From: JACVRW01 sp963826165
GTDB taxonomy: Bacteria > Actinomycetota > Thermoleophilia > Solirubrobacterales > Thermoleophilaceae
Direction of reading: 5' to 3'
Assembly (NCBI GenBank): GCA_963826165.1
Contig: CAWGWC010000024.1
Span: 310,001 to 374,000 of the forward strand
Length of the DNA: 64,000 nucleotides
Made by a program: the position numbers and the translations under genes. Positions 31,069 through 40,328 of this stretch are shown here, piece after piece. Positions within the stretch are counted from its first letter, which is position 1. Each line of letters opens with the position of its first letter. The notes beneath the pieces are model-generated. The model was not told the origin of the DNA. It was given only the letters and a program-made list of their open reading frames with translations, and did no database searches.

Positions 31069-31980
31069 TCAGAAGGTCAACTGCTCCTCTTCCGGCGGGG
31101 CCTGCCCCAACAGGGCGCGGAAGCGCTGCGCGGCGGTGGGAGCGTCGTCGTCGCGGTTGTTGTTGAAGGCCACATGGACCTCTGTCGCCTGCTCGGCCAT
31201 CTCGAGCACCCGCGCCTTGACCTCCTCGAGCTCCGCGTCGTCGTAGCGCCAGCCGAAACGCTCCGCCACCGACTTGCCCTTCAGGTATCCGTCGGCGTTG
31301 CGCCCGTGCAGGCGCAGGTAGGCCAGGTCGTCGCGGGTGACCGCGTCGAGGTCCGAGGGCATGATGGGCACGTGGTCGCCGGGCGGCGCGTCGACGCTGA
31401 CGAAGGCGACCCCGTGATCGGAGAACCACTCGATCGTCTCCGCCCGCCGGCTCTCGCGCACCCAGCCACGATGGCGGAGCTCGATCGCCAGCCGCTGCGA
31501 GCCGAAAGCCGCCACCAGGCCGTCGAGCTCGTCCAGCCGGTTCTTGCCGGGCGCGAACGCCGGGGTCATCTGAACGAGGTAGGCCCCGAGCTTTCCGGCG
31601 TCCGCAAGAGGAGCGGTCTCCTCGAGTAGGCGAGCGACGAGAGCTACCTCGAGCTCAGGGGTCATCAGCACCCGTCGCCGAGGTCCGGTCCCCACGCCCT
31701 CCCGCATGTCCGGCGGAAGCGAGTCGAGAGGCGCGGCATGGCGGGACAGGGCACGGTGGGCCTTGACGTCGAAGGTGAACTCATCCGGTGTGATCTGCAC
31801 CCAGCCGTGAACGGTGTTGCGGTCCGGGATGGCGTAGAAGCTCGAGTTGAGCTCAACCGCTTTGAAGCGCTGCGCGTACCAGGGCAGCCGCTCCTTCGCC
31901 GCCATCCCGCGGGGATACCACTCCTTCACGAAGCCGGGGTCGGCCCAACTGGAGGTGCCCACGAGGATGCGGCCGGCCAT
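31069..31980 (-). CDS. DUF72 (YecE-like) family protein
   Basis: A 303-residue protein of the DUF72 TIM-barrel family, recognisable from ILVGTSSWADPGFVKEWYP at the start, YAQRFKAVELNSSFYAIPDR, FDVKAHRALSRH, the interior LAIELRHRGWV, and AYLRLHGRN and VHVAFNNNRDDDAP near the end. The biochemical function of the family is not established. ATG at 31980 precedes the first strand; an ATG at 31989 is also possible. It is convergent with the RsbW-like gene and divergent from the M48 gene. Confidence 0.9.
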   Translation of the reverse strand: MAGRILVGTSSWADPGFVKEWYPRGMAAKERLPWYAQRFKAVELNSSFYAIPDRNTVHGWVQITPDEFTFDVKAHRALSRHAAPLDSLPPDMREGVGTGPRRRVLMTPELEVALVARLLEETAPLADAGKLGAYLVQMTPAFAPGKNRLDELDGLVAAFGSQRLAIELRHRGWVRESRRAETIEWFSDHGVAFVSVDAPPGDHVPIMPSDLDAVTRDDLAYLRLHGRNADGYLKGKSVAERFGWRYDDAELEEVKARVLEMAEQATEVHVAFNNNRDDDAPTAAQRFRALLGQAPPEEEQLTF

Positions 31981-32034
31981 GGGCCACATCCTGACGCGCG
32001 GCCGAGCGCCGCGGCGTGCAGCTAGATTGACCCT

Positions 32035-33039
32035 GTGAGCGAGCAGCTCCAAGAGGCCTGGAAGCTCGAGGGAATCTCACCCAAGGCGTACCAGCACCCA
32101 GCCGACCGCGCCGCCACCGCGGCGCTGGCCAAGGTGCCCTATCTCGACCAGGTGGTGCGGCGCCTCGTGGCGCTCGGTTACGAGCGGGCCCTGCGCGCGG
32201 CGTCCCTCGGCTCCTCCGTGAGGCTGGGCCAGGATCAGCTGCCACACATCTGGGTGCTCCATCGCCAGGTCTTCAACGCGCTCGACATGGACGACGTGCC
32301 CGATCTCTACATCACGCAGTTCCCGCTGGCGAACGCGTTCGCCATGGGCACCGGGAAGCCGATCGTGGTGCTCAACTCCGAGCTCGTCCGCATTCTCGAC
32401 GACGACGGCCGGCGCATCGTCCTCGCTCACGAGGCCGCACACGTGCATTCGGATCACGTGCTCTACCGGACCGCACTGCTGATCCTGCTGCGACTCGGCT
32501 CCTCGATACGGCTCCCGATCCTGGCCGGCCTGCCGTTGCTGGCCATACAGCTGGCGCTCCTCGAATGGTTTCGCGCCGCCGAGCTGTCCTGCGACCGCGC
32601 CGCTGCGCTCGTCACGCGAGACCCGCAGGCTGTCTGCCGGGCGATGATGGTGATGGCCGCCGGCGAGGAGGCAGACAACCTCAACCTCGACGCCTTCATC
32701 GCCCAGGGCATGGACTACACCGAGGGTGGCAGCGGCCTCGAGAAGATGACCAAGATGATGCAGGACCTCGGCGTGACGCACCCGATGCCGGTGCGACGGG
32801 TGAAGCTGCTGCTCGACTGGGTCCGCGAGGGCGACTACGACGTCATGGTCCGGGGCGAGTACCTGCGCCGGGGCGACGAGCCCGGGGCACGCGAGGAGGC
32901 CGAGTCCGCCGGAGCGTTCTACTCCGACAGCATCTCGGGCGCCTTTGCCCAGGCCGGTTCGTCGATCGCCGAGGTGGGCCAACAGCTGGGCGACTGGCTC
33001 AAGCGCACTCGCGATCAGGGCAATCGCGACGAGAAGTAG
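32035..33039 (+). CDS. M48-family zinc metallopeptidase
   Basis: A 334-residue protein with the zinc motif HEAAH at residues 132-136 (followed by VHSDH) and the third ligand probably E183 in AAELSCDRAA. A hydrophobic stretch at about 145-178 lies between the two, as in HtpX-like and other M48 proteases where the active site is close to the membrane. The N-terminal 90 residues and the C-terminal charged region are typical of an actinobacterial subgroup. The GTG start at 32035 is divergent from the DUF72 gene. A role in membrane protein quality control is inferred from the family only. Confidence 0.88.
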   Translation: MSEQLQEAWKLEGISPKAYQHPADRAATAALAKVPYLDQVVRRLVALGYERALRAASLGSSVRLGQDQLPHIWVLHRQVFNALDMDDVPDLYITQFPLANAFAMGTGKPIVVLNSELVRILDDDGRRIVLAHEAAHVHSDHVLYRTALLILLRLGSSIRLPILAGLPLLAIQLALLEWFRAAELSCDRAAALVTRDPQAVCRAMMVMAAGEEADNLNLDAFIAQGMDYTEGGSGLEKMTKMMQDLGVTHPMPVRRVKLLLDWVREGDYDVMVRGEYLRRGDEPGAREEAESAGAFYSDSISGAFAQAGSSIAEVGQQLGDWLKRTRDQGNRDEK

Positions 33040-33051
33040 CGCTCGGCTGAC

Positions 33052-36000
33052 CTAGCGGCCTCGCCTCCCGAAGGAGTTACCAGCGGGGACCACCGCCCGC
33101 AGGTCCGCCTCCTCGCCGCCGCGCATAACGTCGTCGCCGGCCTCGCTCGACCACGTGCGGCGGGGCTCGATGTGGGTGACCTTGGCCCGTGGCAGGTCGG
33201 GACGCTCGAGGCGCTCGATGCGGTCGACCAGCACGTTCACGGTGCCTTCCCGGCGCTCCAGGCGCCCGGTGGCCAGCACCAGCGGCTCGGTGCGCACCGC
33301 CAGGCGGAAGCGATCGTGCACCGGCGGGGGCACGATCAGGTTGATCGTGCCGAGCTCGTCCTCCAGCAGCATGAAGGTGACCCCCTTGGCGGTGGCGGGA
33401 CGCTGGCGGGCCACCACGAGCCCGGCCACCCGCACCCGGCGCCCGTTCTCGTGGCGCTCGAGCTCGTCGCTCGTGCGCAGGTCGTCGGGCAGCCCGGGCC
33501 TCATCAGCTCGAGCGGGTGCTCGCGCAGGGTGACCCCCGTGGAGCCGTAGTCGGCCAGCATTCGCTCCCAGGCCGAGAGCGCCCGCAGCTCGGGACCCTC
33601 GTGAGCATCGAGCGGAAGGGCGAGCTGGGTGCCCTCCTCCACCGGCGTTCCGGGAACGGCCACGCCGAGCATCCACAGCGCGCGACGGCGGCGGCCCTGC
33701 TCGGGACCGTCCACGAGGGCGTCGCACGCCCCGGCCCAGGCCAGCCTCCCCAGGGTCTCTCCCGACGCCCCCGAACGTCCGGCCAGGTCGCCGAGCGAGC
33801 GCCACCCGCCTCCGTCGCGGCGCTCGACGGCCATCGCCTTGACCTCCTGCTCGCGAACGCCGCTCACGTACCCGAGTCCCAGCCGCACCGCGAGGCCGCC
33901 TGTGCCCCGAGGGGCGTCAGCCCCGACTTGGGTAGTGGGAAGCACTTCGACCACGCACTTGGCGTCGCTGCGCACCACGCAGGGCGGCAGCACCTCCACC
34001 CTCTTGCGCTGTGCCTCGTGCACGAGATTGTCGGGCGGATAGAAGCCCATCGGCTGCTCGTTGAGCAGGGCACACAGGAACTCGGGGTGGTAGTGCACCC
34101 GCAGCCAGGTGGACTGGTAGGCCAGCAGCCCGAACGCAGCGGAGTGGGCCTTGGGAAAGCCGAAGCCGGCGAAGCCCACGATCTGCTGCCACACCCTTTC
34201 GGCCACCTCGCGCGAAGCGCCGTGGGCAGCGCCGCCGGCGATGAACTTCTCCTCGTAGGCGCGGATCGCCGCCTCGGAGCGCTTGCGGCTCATCGCCCGC
34301 CGCAGTCCCTCGGCCTCCCCCGGGCTGAAGCCGGCGAAGGCCATCGCCACCTCGAGCACCTGGTCCTGGAAGACGATCGTGCCGAGGGTGTCGCGCAGCA
34401 CCGGCTCGAGCGTGGGATGCAGGTAGGGCACCTCGTACGACGGGTCCGCCCGCAGCGCCTTGCGGTTCTCGATGTAGGGGTGCACCGCTCCGCCGACGAT
34501 CGGCCCCGGCCGCACCAGCGCCACCTGGACGGTGAGGTCGTCGAGGTTCTCGGGCCGCGTGCGCTTGAGCATCTGCATCTGCGCGCGCGACTCGATCTGA
34601 AACACACCGGTGGTCTCCGCCTCCTGGATGCGGGCGTACACCTCTCGGTCGTCGTAGGGGATGCGCGACAGGTCGATGCGCTCGTTGCGCACCCGGGCGA
34701 TCTCGTCCACACAGCGCTCGACCGCCGAGAGCATCCCCAGCCCGAGCAGGTCGATCTTGAGAAAGCCGGCGTCGCCGCACGAGTCCTTGTCCCACTGGAC
34801 CATCTGCCGGCCCTCCATCGACGCGGGCTGGACCGGGCACAGGTCGATCAGCGGCTGGGTGGAGATGACCATCCCACCCGGGTGCTGGGACTGGTGGCGG
34901 GGCAGCCCCCAGGCGTCGCGGGCGAGCTTGACCAGAGCGTCCCAGCGTGGCGAGCGGTGGCCCCGGTTGTCATGCTCGGGGACCTCTTCTTCTATGTCGT
35001 TGCGGTCCTTCCACGGATCGACCGCCCGGGCGAGCCGCTCGATCTCACCCGGCGGCAGCCCCAGCGCCTTGGCGAAGTCCCGCACCGCCGAGCGCACCTG
35101 GAAGGTGGCGAAGGCGGCCACGAGCGCACAGCGGTCGCGGCCGTAGCGGTCGTGCACGCGCGGGATCAGGACGTCACGGATGTCGCGCGGGAAGTCGAGG
35201 TCGATGTCCGGAAGCGCGGTGAGCTCCTCGTTGAGGAAGCGCCCCAGCAGCAGCTCGTTCTCGATCGGGTCGACGTGCGAGAGCCCGGTGAGGTAACAGA
35301 CGATCGAGGACACGCTCGAGCCCCTCCCCCGCCCCGGAGGCATCAGCCGCCGCGCCGACTCCGGGCCGCGCACCTCCGCCGCCACCCCCCGGGCCAGCTC
35401 GAGCATGTCGCGGTGGAGCAGGAAGAAGCCGGACAGCCCCAGATGACGGATCACCCGCAGCTCCTCGTCGAGCCGGCCGATCGCCTCCTCGCGGCTGCGG
35501 CGCCCGGAGTAGCGCTCCTCGAACATCCCCCGGCAGAGCTCGGCCAGGTTGCGATCGGCATCCGGATCCTCCGAGCCGGGATAGCGATAGCCGAGATCCT
35601 CGGTGAGGTCGAAGCGAAGGCGCTCGGCCAGCCGTCCGCTCTCCTCCACGGCGTCGGGGTGGTCGCGAAAGCGCTGGGCCATGCGCTCGGGGGGCGAGAG
35701 CACATGCGACGAGTTGCCGCGGCGGCGGGGCTCTGTCTCGTCGAGCGTGGCCCCCAGCCGCACGGCGACCATGGCGTCCTGCAGGGGAATGCGCTCTCGC
35801 GCGTGCGCATGGATGTTGCCCGTGGCCACGCGCGGCACTCCGAGCCGCTCGCCGAGCTCAGACAGAAGCCGGTTGCGGCGCCGGTCGTGGCGCCAGTAGG
35901 GACGCTGCAGCTCGATGCGAAAGCGGTCGCGGCCGAAGATCCCGAGCAGGCGGCGCGCCATCGCGGCGGCCCCCGGGTGATCCTCGGCCTCGAGGCGCGA

Positions 36001-36468
36001 CGCCACCGCCCCGTCGCCCGCACACCCGGACAGGCAGACCAGCCCGGCAGCGTTTCGTTCCACCTCCTCGAGCGAGACATACGGCTCCTCGTCGAGCGCG
36101 TCCTGGCCGGGCCGGCGACCGTCGATCACCTGCGCCGTGGGATCGGACCATCCCTCGCGAGCCCAGCGCCGGGTATGCCAGTGGGCAGCGGTGAGCAGCC
36201 GGCAGAGGTTGGTGTAGCCCTCGCGCGTCTCGCACAGGAGGGTCAGGTGCGAGCCGTCGTCGAGGGTGACCTCGGCTCCGGTGATGTGGCGGACCCCCAG
36301 TGGCTTGAGCGCCTGCGCCATCTCCATGGCGCCGTGCAGCCCGTCGTGATCGGTGAGAGCGAGCGCGCCGTGACCCTGCTCGGCGGCGGCCCCGGCCAGC
36401 TCCACCGGGTGAGAGGCTCCGTCCAGGAACGAGTAGGCCGAGTGGCAGTGGAGCTCGACGTAGGGCAC
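33052..36468 (-). CDS. dnaE2: Error-prone DNA polymerase DnaE2 (ImuC)
   Basis: A 1138-residue C-family polymerase of the SOS mutasome. It starts YVELHCHSAYSFLDGASHP, the PHP domain, which continues with LALTDHDGLHGA. The polymerase active site has the triad region ALPDIDLDFPRD (D421, D423). A C-terminal OB fold (RVRVAGLVVARQRPATAKGVTFMLLEDELG) follows the helix-hairpin-helix region. Its length and the absence of the extended replicase tail separate it from DnaE1. The GTG start at 36468 uses the last base of a LexA box, leaving no room for a Shine-Dalgarno element, so the mRNA is probably leaderless. It cooperates with ImuB, encoded about 2.6 kb upstream on the same strand. Confidence 0.95.
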   Translation of the reverse strand: MPYVELHCHSAYSFLDGASHPVELAGAAAEQGHGALALTDHDGLHGAMEMAQALKPLGVRHITGAEVTLDDGSHLTLLCETREGYTNLCRLLTAAHWHTRRWAREGWSDPTAQVIDGRRPGQDALDEEPYVSLEEVERNAAGLVCLSGCAGDGAVASRLEAEDHPGAAAMARRLLGIFGRDRFRIELQRPYWRHDRRRNRLLSELGERLGVPRVATGNIHAHARERIPLQDAMVAVRLGATLDETEPRRRGNSSHVLSPPERMAQRFRDHPDAVEESGRLAERLRFDLTEDLGYRYPGSEDPDADRNLAELCRGMFEERYSGRRSREEAIGRLDEELRVIRHLGLSGFFLLHRDMLELARGVAAEVRGPESARRLMPPGRGRGSSVSSIVCYLTGLSHVDPIENELLLGRFLNEELTALPDIDLDFPRDIRDVLIPRVHDRYGRDRCALVAAFATFQVRSAVRDFAKALGLPPGEIERLARAVDPWKDRNDIEEEVPEHDNRGHRSPRWDALVKLARDAWGLPRHQSQHPGGMVISTQPLIDLCPVQPASMEGRQMVQWDKDSCGDAGFLKIDLLGLGMLSAVERCVDEIARVRNERIDLSRIPYDDREVYARIQEAETTGVFQIESRAQMQMLKRTRPENLDDLTVQVALVRPGPIVGGAVHPYIENRKALRADPSYEVPYLHPTLEPVLRDTLGTIVFQDQVLEVAMAFAGFSPGEAEGLRRAMSRKRSEAAIRAYEEKFIAGGAAHGASREVAERVWQQIVGFAGFGFPKAHSAAFGLLAYQSTWLRVHYHPEFLCALLNEQPMGFYPPDNLVHEAQRKRVEVLPPCVVRSDAKCVVEVLPTTQVGADAPRGTGGLAVRLGLGYVSGVREQEVKAMAVERRDGGGWRSLGDLAGRSGASGETLGRLAWAGACDALVDGPEQGRRRRALWMLGVAVPGTPVEEGTQLALPLDAHEGPELRALSAWERMLADYGSTGVTLREHPLELMRPGLPDDLRTSDELERHENGRRVRVAGLVVARQRPATAKGVTFMLLEDELGTINLIVPPPVHDRFRLAVRTEPLVLATGRLERREGTVNVLVDRIERLERPDLPRAKVTHIEPRRTWSSEAGDDVMRGGEEADLRAVVPAGNSFGRRGR

Positions 36469-36481
36469 GAACGCATGTTCG
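36468..36481 (-). promoter_or_regulatory. LexA (SOS) box at the dnaE2 start
   Basis: The sequence CGAACGCATGTTCG matches the actinobacterial LexA consensus CGAAC-N4-GTTCG exactly on both half-sites. It touches the GTG start codon of dnaE2. The same sequence within an identical 17-base block occurs in front of imuB (40328-40344). Binding by LexA here would cover the transcription start and block initiation, with release on DNA damage. Confidence 0.9.
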
Positions 36482-36509
36482 CACGCCGAGAAGATGGATA
36501 CTCATCGCC

Positions 36510-36757
36510 ATGTCGGAGGAGAACGTTGCGATTGTCCGCTCGATCTGGTCGGCCGACCGCCGTCGCGACTGGTCCACCGTCTACGCCGTGTACCACCTGA
36601 GATCGTCTGGGAGGACCTCGCCGGCCTCTGGGGCGACTGGGGTCGCGCCCGCGGCCCTGAGGGCGTCCGGGTGGCGTGGGCGCGCTGGCACGAGGCGTTC
36701 GAGCCGGCGTACTCGGCCCGGGACGAAGCGCTCGCCGCGGCTGGACTCGAGGGCTAG
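36510..36757 (+). pseudogene. SnoaL-like pseudogene (frameshift and internal deletion)
   Basis: The frame starting at 36510 encodes a SnoaL-like N-terminus (SEENVAIVRSIWSADRRRDWSTVYAVY); after about position 36595 the matching continuation (PPEIVWEDLAGLWGDWG, then EGVRVAWARWHEAFE) is in another plus-strand frame. The product then jumps directly to a typical C-terminal tail (ARDEALAAAGLEG), so the middle beta-sheet region of roughly 60 residues is missing compared with relatives of about 130 residues. A functional copy of the same superfamily lies just downstream on the other strand. The remnant is divergent from dnaE2 and its 5' end lies next to the LexA box. Confidence 0.75.
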
Positions 36758-36821
36758 TCGCGCCCGGAGGACAGAGCCAAGGTCCTGGATTCACCCCCTG
36801 TACGGAGGCAAAGTCAGGATC

Positions 36822-37220
36822 CTAAGCGGATTTGGCCGCTTCCAGCGCCTCCGCTCTCGATGCGAACGAGCGCGCTCGGACCGCCCTGTCGCCCTCGAAC
36901 GTCCAGACCACCGCCAGCTCCTGCGTCACCGGCACGCCGCTCTCGCCGCCACGGGCCGATAGGCGCAGCACCACCAGCACGTCGTCGCCGAGGTCGACGA
37001 TCTCCAGCAGCTCCTGGTCGTAGTCGTCCCAGGTCTCGCGCGTGTCCGATATCCACTCCTGGGTGCCTCTGAGGCCCCTGAACACCCGGCCGTCCCAGAG
37101 CGAGTGGAAATCGAACTCCGGGTCGAGCCGCTCGCGCGACAGCGCGCGGAATGTCTCCATGTCGCCCCGGCTAAGGGCCTCGTAGCCCTCGCGCAGGAAC
37201 TCGACGTTCTCGTCGGACAT
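36822..37220 (-). CDS. SnoaL-like (NTF2 fold) protein
   Basis: A 132-residue protein beginning SDENVEFLREGYEALSRGDMETFRALS, with the middle LDPEFDFHSLWDGRVFRGLRG and the closing strand and helix RAVRARSFASRAEALEAA. This is the usual short NTF2-like architecture expanded in Solirubrobacterales-type genomes. No catalytic residues can be assigned. It lies between the pseudogene remnant and the GGDEF gene, and may be cotranscribed with the latter. Confidence 0.8.
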   Translation of the reverse strand: MSDENVEFLREGYEALSRGDMETFRALSRERLDPEFDFHSLWDGRVFRGLRGTQEWISDTRETWDDYDQELLEIVDLGDDVLVVLRLSARGGESGVPVTQELAVVWTFEGDRAVRARSFASRAEALEAAKSA

Positions 37221-37241
37221 GCCCTTCAGGCTACGGCGTGC

Positions 37242-38816
37242 TCAGGCCACCGACCGGCGCCGCTTGGCCCGGTACAGGAGCTGGTCGGCTCGCGACACCA
37301 GCTCCTCCGGCTGCTCGCCCGGCTCATGGACGGCGATTCCGAAGCTCGCCTCGACCTCCTGCCCCGTGCTCCGTTTCACCGCCAGCGCGGCCTGCAGCCG
37401 CTGTGAGACGCGTTCGGCATCCAGCCGGGTGGCACCGCTCAGGACCACGGCGAACTCGTCGCCGCCGAGACGATAGGCGTCGTCGCTTCGTCGCAGCCCG
37501 GTGCGCAGCGCGTCGCTGAGCGCCCTCAGCGCACGGTCGCCCGCCTCGTGGCCGTGCTGGTCGTTGACCCGCTTCAGGTTGTCCATGTCGCACAGGATCA
37601 GGGCGAGCTGGGCGTCCGAGCGGCTGACCTCGCGGCCGAGCCGGCCCATGAAGGCACGCCGGTTGGGCAGCCCGGTGAGCGGGTCGTGGGTGGCCTCGTG
37701 GCGCAGCCGCACCGCCCGGTCGGCGGTCTGGAGTGCGGCCACGGCCTGGTTGGCGAACAGGCGAAGGGCCTGGAGCCGGGCCTGGCTGGGCAGCAGCCGG
37801 TCACGCGGATCGTCGACCCAGATCAGGCCGAGCCGGGTGCCCTCCGGCTCCTCCAGGGGCACGAGCAACCAGTGGCGAGCCCAGGCGTGGGGCCCGCTGC
37901 CGTTCATCTCCGAGCGGTAGTGGACGCGGTCCGGGCCCAGGCGCTCCTCGGCCACGGTGACCGGTATCAGGTAGCAGCCGGCCACCTCGAACTCCTCGGT
38001 GAAGAGCGGCTCGACCGCCTCGAGCGGAAGCCCGTGGTTGATGGCCTCGGAGTCGAGCGGCCAGCCGCTGGCGGCCACCGGCACGAGCGGCGCGCCCTCC
38101 TCCTCGGCGAGCTCGATGGCCACCTTGTCGAAGCCCAGCGCCTGCTGGATGCCGTCGCAGACGGCCTGGAGCACCTCGTCCGTCTCCCTGGCCTCGGCCA
38201 GCCGTGCCGACACGGCCAGCAGGCCCTCGAGCATGCGCTGGTGCTGCACGGTTTCGGCGGTCTCCTGCGCGATCCGCAGCGCCACGGCCGCCTGGCGGGC
38301 GATGGCCACGAGCGCGTCCAGCTCTCCGTCGCCGGGGCGCCGTCCCGTCTGCGGCTCGTCCACCGAGATGACCCCGATCAGTCCGCCGTCGGTGTCGCGC
38401 AGCGGCACGAACAGGGCGTCCTCGGCGGTCCACGCGTTGGGCTCGTCGCTGGGGGCGATGTCCGGCACGAACGTGTCGACGCCCAGCTCGTCCCAGTCGA
38501 ACTCCTCGCCGGCGATGAAGTACGCGCCGCGGCGCTCGAAGCGCTCGGCCAGCAGCGGATACCAGGTGTCCGCGGGCGAGGCCTTGCCCACCAGGGCCTG
38601 GACGGAATCCTCCGAGCCGACGGCCGAGGCGGTGAGCATGTCGTCGTAGGCCGGCCGGTATACGTTGACCACCACGGCGTTGTAGCCGAGCAGATCCGCG
38701 ATGGTGCGGCAGACGTCCTCGAGCACCCGGTGGAGATCGGCGTCGCCGCGCACGGTGGAGGTGCGTTCGAACATGGCCCCCAGGCGAGCGAGGGTGGTGA
38801 GCCTGCCGGCCCTCAT
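37242..38816 (-). CDS. GAF-GAF-GGDEF diguanylate cyclase
   Basis: A 524-residue cytoplasmic protein. Two GAF-type sensory domains occupy about residues 15-190 and 195-365, and a GGDEF domain follows, opening with ATHDPLTGLPNRRAF. The active-site loop is a perfect GGDEF at 451-455, and the inhibitory I-site RRSD lies five residues before it (442-445), so an active, product-inhibited cyclic-di-GMP synthase is expected. No EAL domain is present. ATG at 38816 is preferred; a TTG at 38852 would add 12 residues. It separates the dnaE2 and imuB parts of the SOS region, and whether it shares their control is open. Confidence 0.92.
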   Translation of the reverse strand: MRAGRLTTLARLGAMFERTSTVRGDADLHRVLEDVCRTIADLLGYNAVVVNVYRPAYDDMLTASAVGSEDSVQALVGKASPADTWYPLLAERFERRGAYFIAGEEFDWDELGVDTFVPDIAPSDEPNAWTAEDALFVPLRDTDGGLIGVISVDEPQTGRRPGDGELDALVAIARQAAVALRIAQETAETVQHQRMLEGLLAVSARLAEARETDEVLQAVCDGIQQALGFDKVAIELAEEEGAPLVPVAASGWPLDSEAINHGLPLEAVEPLFTEEFEVAGCYLIPVTVAEERLGPDRVHYRSEMNGSGPHAWARHWLLVPLEEPEGTRLGLIWVDDPRDRLLPSQARLQALRLFANQAVAALQTADRAVRLRHEATHDPLTGLPNRRAFMGRLGREVSRSDAQLALILCDMDNLKRVNDQHGHEAGDRALRALSDALRTGLRRSDDAYRLGGDEFAVVLSGATRLDAERVSQRLQAALAVKRSTGQEVEASFGIAVHEPGEQPEELVSRADQLLYRAKRRRSVA

Positions 38817-38873
38817 CAGAAGGAGTATCGACCGCCCCAGGCCTCGGCTCAACCCCCACTTCCCGAACCGCGG

Positions 38874-39125
38874 CTAGGAGCGCTGCAGGAACCAGCCTCC
38901 GCCGACGAGATCGCGGAAGACGACGACGTTGCGCCCGTCGGCCATCACCACCTCGAAATAGCGACGCCGCAGCGGCCGCGCCGTCCACCAGCGGTCCTCC
39001 ACGACCCACTCCTCGCGCACCGTGTCGACCTCGCCGCCGGCCACCACGCGCGGCAGGCCTCCGTCGCCGGGAAGGACGGAGGTCGGCTTGGGAGAGCCGA
39101 GACGGCGCGAAGAGCCGGGCGTCAC
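38874..39125 (-). CDS. DUF6504-type small protein of the mutasome operon
   Basis: An 83-residue protein whose C-terminal half (REEWVVEDRWWTARPLRRRYFEVVMADGRNVVVFRDL) matches the small protein usually encoded with imuB and dnaE2 in actinobacteria; I recall the family as DUF6504. The first 25 residues are basic and variable. The GTG start overlaps the imuB stop, so it is translated from the imuB message and is under the same LexA box. Its role is unknown, but co-occurrence suggests a part in, or a regulator of, the ImuB-DnaE2 complex. Confidence 0.8.
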   Translation of the reverse strand: MTPGSSRRLGSPKPTSVLPGDGGLPRVVAGGEVDTVREEWVVEDRWWTARPLRRRYFEVVMADGRNVVVFRDLVGGGWFLQRS

Positions 39126-40327
39126 CGGGGCGACTGATCGGGAAAGGGTGCCAGCACCGCGCGGCGCTCGGGGATGCGCGAGTCCGGATCCACGTCGAGC
39201 ACGCGCAGGGCGGCGTCCGCCCCAGCGGCCTGGCGGGCCTGGCGAACCGCCTCCCCCAGCCGGCCGCGGCGGATCGCGGCGGCCTCGTCGAGCAGGCGCC
39301 CCTGATCGTGCGCCGGAGGGCCGAAGGCCTCCACCTCGAGCCCCAGCGACTCGGAGGGGGCGGGCAGCTCCGCCAGCTTGGGGGCCAGGGCGAGCCGGAT
39401 GCGGGCCGGGTCGGCGCTGGCGTGACGCAGCGTGACCGAGATGCGCCAGGTGCCACCGGCCACGAAGCGGGCTGACATCGCCAGCGCCCTCAGCGAGCGC
39501 CCGCGCCGTTCGCGCCGCGCGAGCACCCGGGCGACGAGCAGCTCGAGGGTCCGCTCGAGCTGCTGGCCCGACACCGCTTCGGGCAGGTCGAGACGCTCGC
39601 GGACCGGCTCGGGAGGGCGTCGCGGCTCGAGGGGAAGGTCGCGTCCGCGAGCCAGGTCCAGGGCCAGCAGCCCCGGGTGGCCGAAGCGTTCGGCCATCGC
39701 CTGCGAGGGCAGATCCGCGACCTCGCCGAGCGTGCGGATGCCGAGCTGCTCGAGCACCTCGGGAAGCGCCTGGAGCTCTGGCCGCGTGCGCAGCAGGCCG
39801 ACGGGAAGGGGCGCGAGGAACTCCCTCATCGCGGTCTCTTCGACCACATGGGCCCGGCGACCGGGCCGCGGCCGGACCTGTAGCGCCGCCGCGTGGGCGG
39901 TGAAGCGGCTGGGCGCCGCTCCGAAGCGGGCTCCCGCGCCCAGCGCCCGGCGGGCGGCCGTGAGGACGCCCGCCAGGTCGCCGCCGTGAAGGCCCTGGAT
40001 GGCGCCGGCGCCGAAGAAAGCGGCCCCGGCGCGGTCGGATTCCACCTCGGCCCCCAGCCCCTCGAGCCGGTCGAGCACCGTGTTCCAGAGCGTGCGCACG
40101 CCCTCGGGATCGGGCGGCACCAGGCGCAGGGCAGGGCAGCGCGACATCGCCTCACCCAGCCGCATCCCTCGCACCACCCCGAACGCCTCGGCCGCCGCCG
40201 AGGCCTCTCCCACCATCTGCTCGCGCCCCGCCTCGGGAGCCAGCGCGGCCGGCTCCGAGAGCAGCGCGCGGCGGTCGCCGAGCGCTGCGAGCAACTCGAA
40301 GCGGGGGTACAGGGCGCAGACGATCAT
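39122..40327 (-). CDS. imuB: ImuB-like Y-family DNA polymerase homolog
   Basis: A 401-residue protein with the Y-family fold of ImuB: CALYPRFELLAALG at the start, the palm region MRLGEAMSRCPALRLVPPDP, FFGAGAIQGLHGG, and the thumb helix-hairpin-helix LEQLGIRTLGEVADLPSQAMAERFG. The carboxylates needed for polymerisation are missing at the usual positions (the N-terminal D is replaced in CALYPRF), as in characterised ImuB, which serves as an adaptor between DnaE2 and the sliding clamp. ATG at 40327 lies one base from a LexA box; an alternative ATG at 40345 overlaps the box. DUF6504 follows with a stop/start overlap. Confidence 0.9.
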   Translation of the reverse strand: MIVCALYPRFELLAALGDRRALLSEPAALAPEAGREQMVGEASAAAEAFGVVRGMRLGEAMSRCPALRLVPPDPEGVRTLWNTVLDRLEGLGAEVESDRAGAAFFGAGAIQGLHGGDLAGVLTAARRALGAGARFGAAPSRFTAHAAALQVRPRPGRRAHVVEETAMREFLAPLPVGLLRTRPELQALPEVLEQLGIRTLGEVADLPSQAMAERFGHPGLLALDLARGRDLPLEPRRPPEPVRERLDLPEAVSGQQLERTLELLVARVLARRERRGRSLRALAMSARFVAGGTWRISVTLRHASADPARIRLALAPKLAELPAPSESLGLEVEAFGPPAHDQGRLLDEAAAIRRGRLGEAVRQARQAAGADAALRVLDVDPDSRIPERRAVLAPFPDQSPR

Positions 40328-40328
40328 A

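Noticed and set aside
33172..36600. A 1142-residue open frame on the plus strand
   Set aside because: It is antisense to dnaE2 and has the His/Leu/Arg-rich composition of a shadow frame in very GC-rich DNA; no domain is recognisable. Similar long shadows lie opposite rpoD/dnaG (2375-4072), dgt/ppdK (5800-7497) and the glucoamylase gene.
38762..38776. A LexA-like palindrome (CGTTCGAACATG) in the 5' part of the GGDEF gene
   Set aside because: It lacks the CGAAC-N4-GTTCG spacing seen at imuB and dnaE2 and lies inside the coding region about 50 bases after the start. Probably chance.
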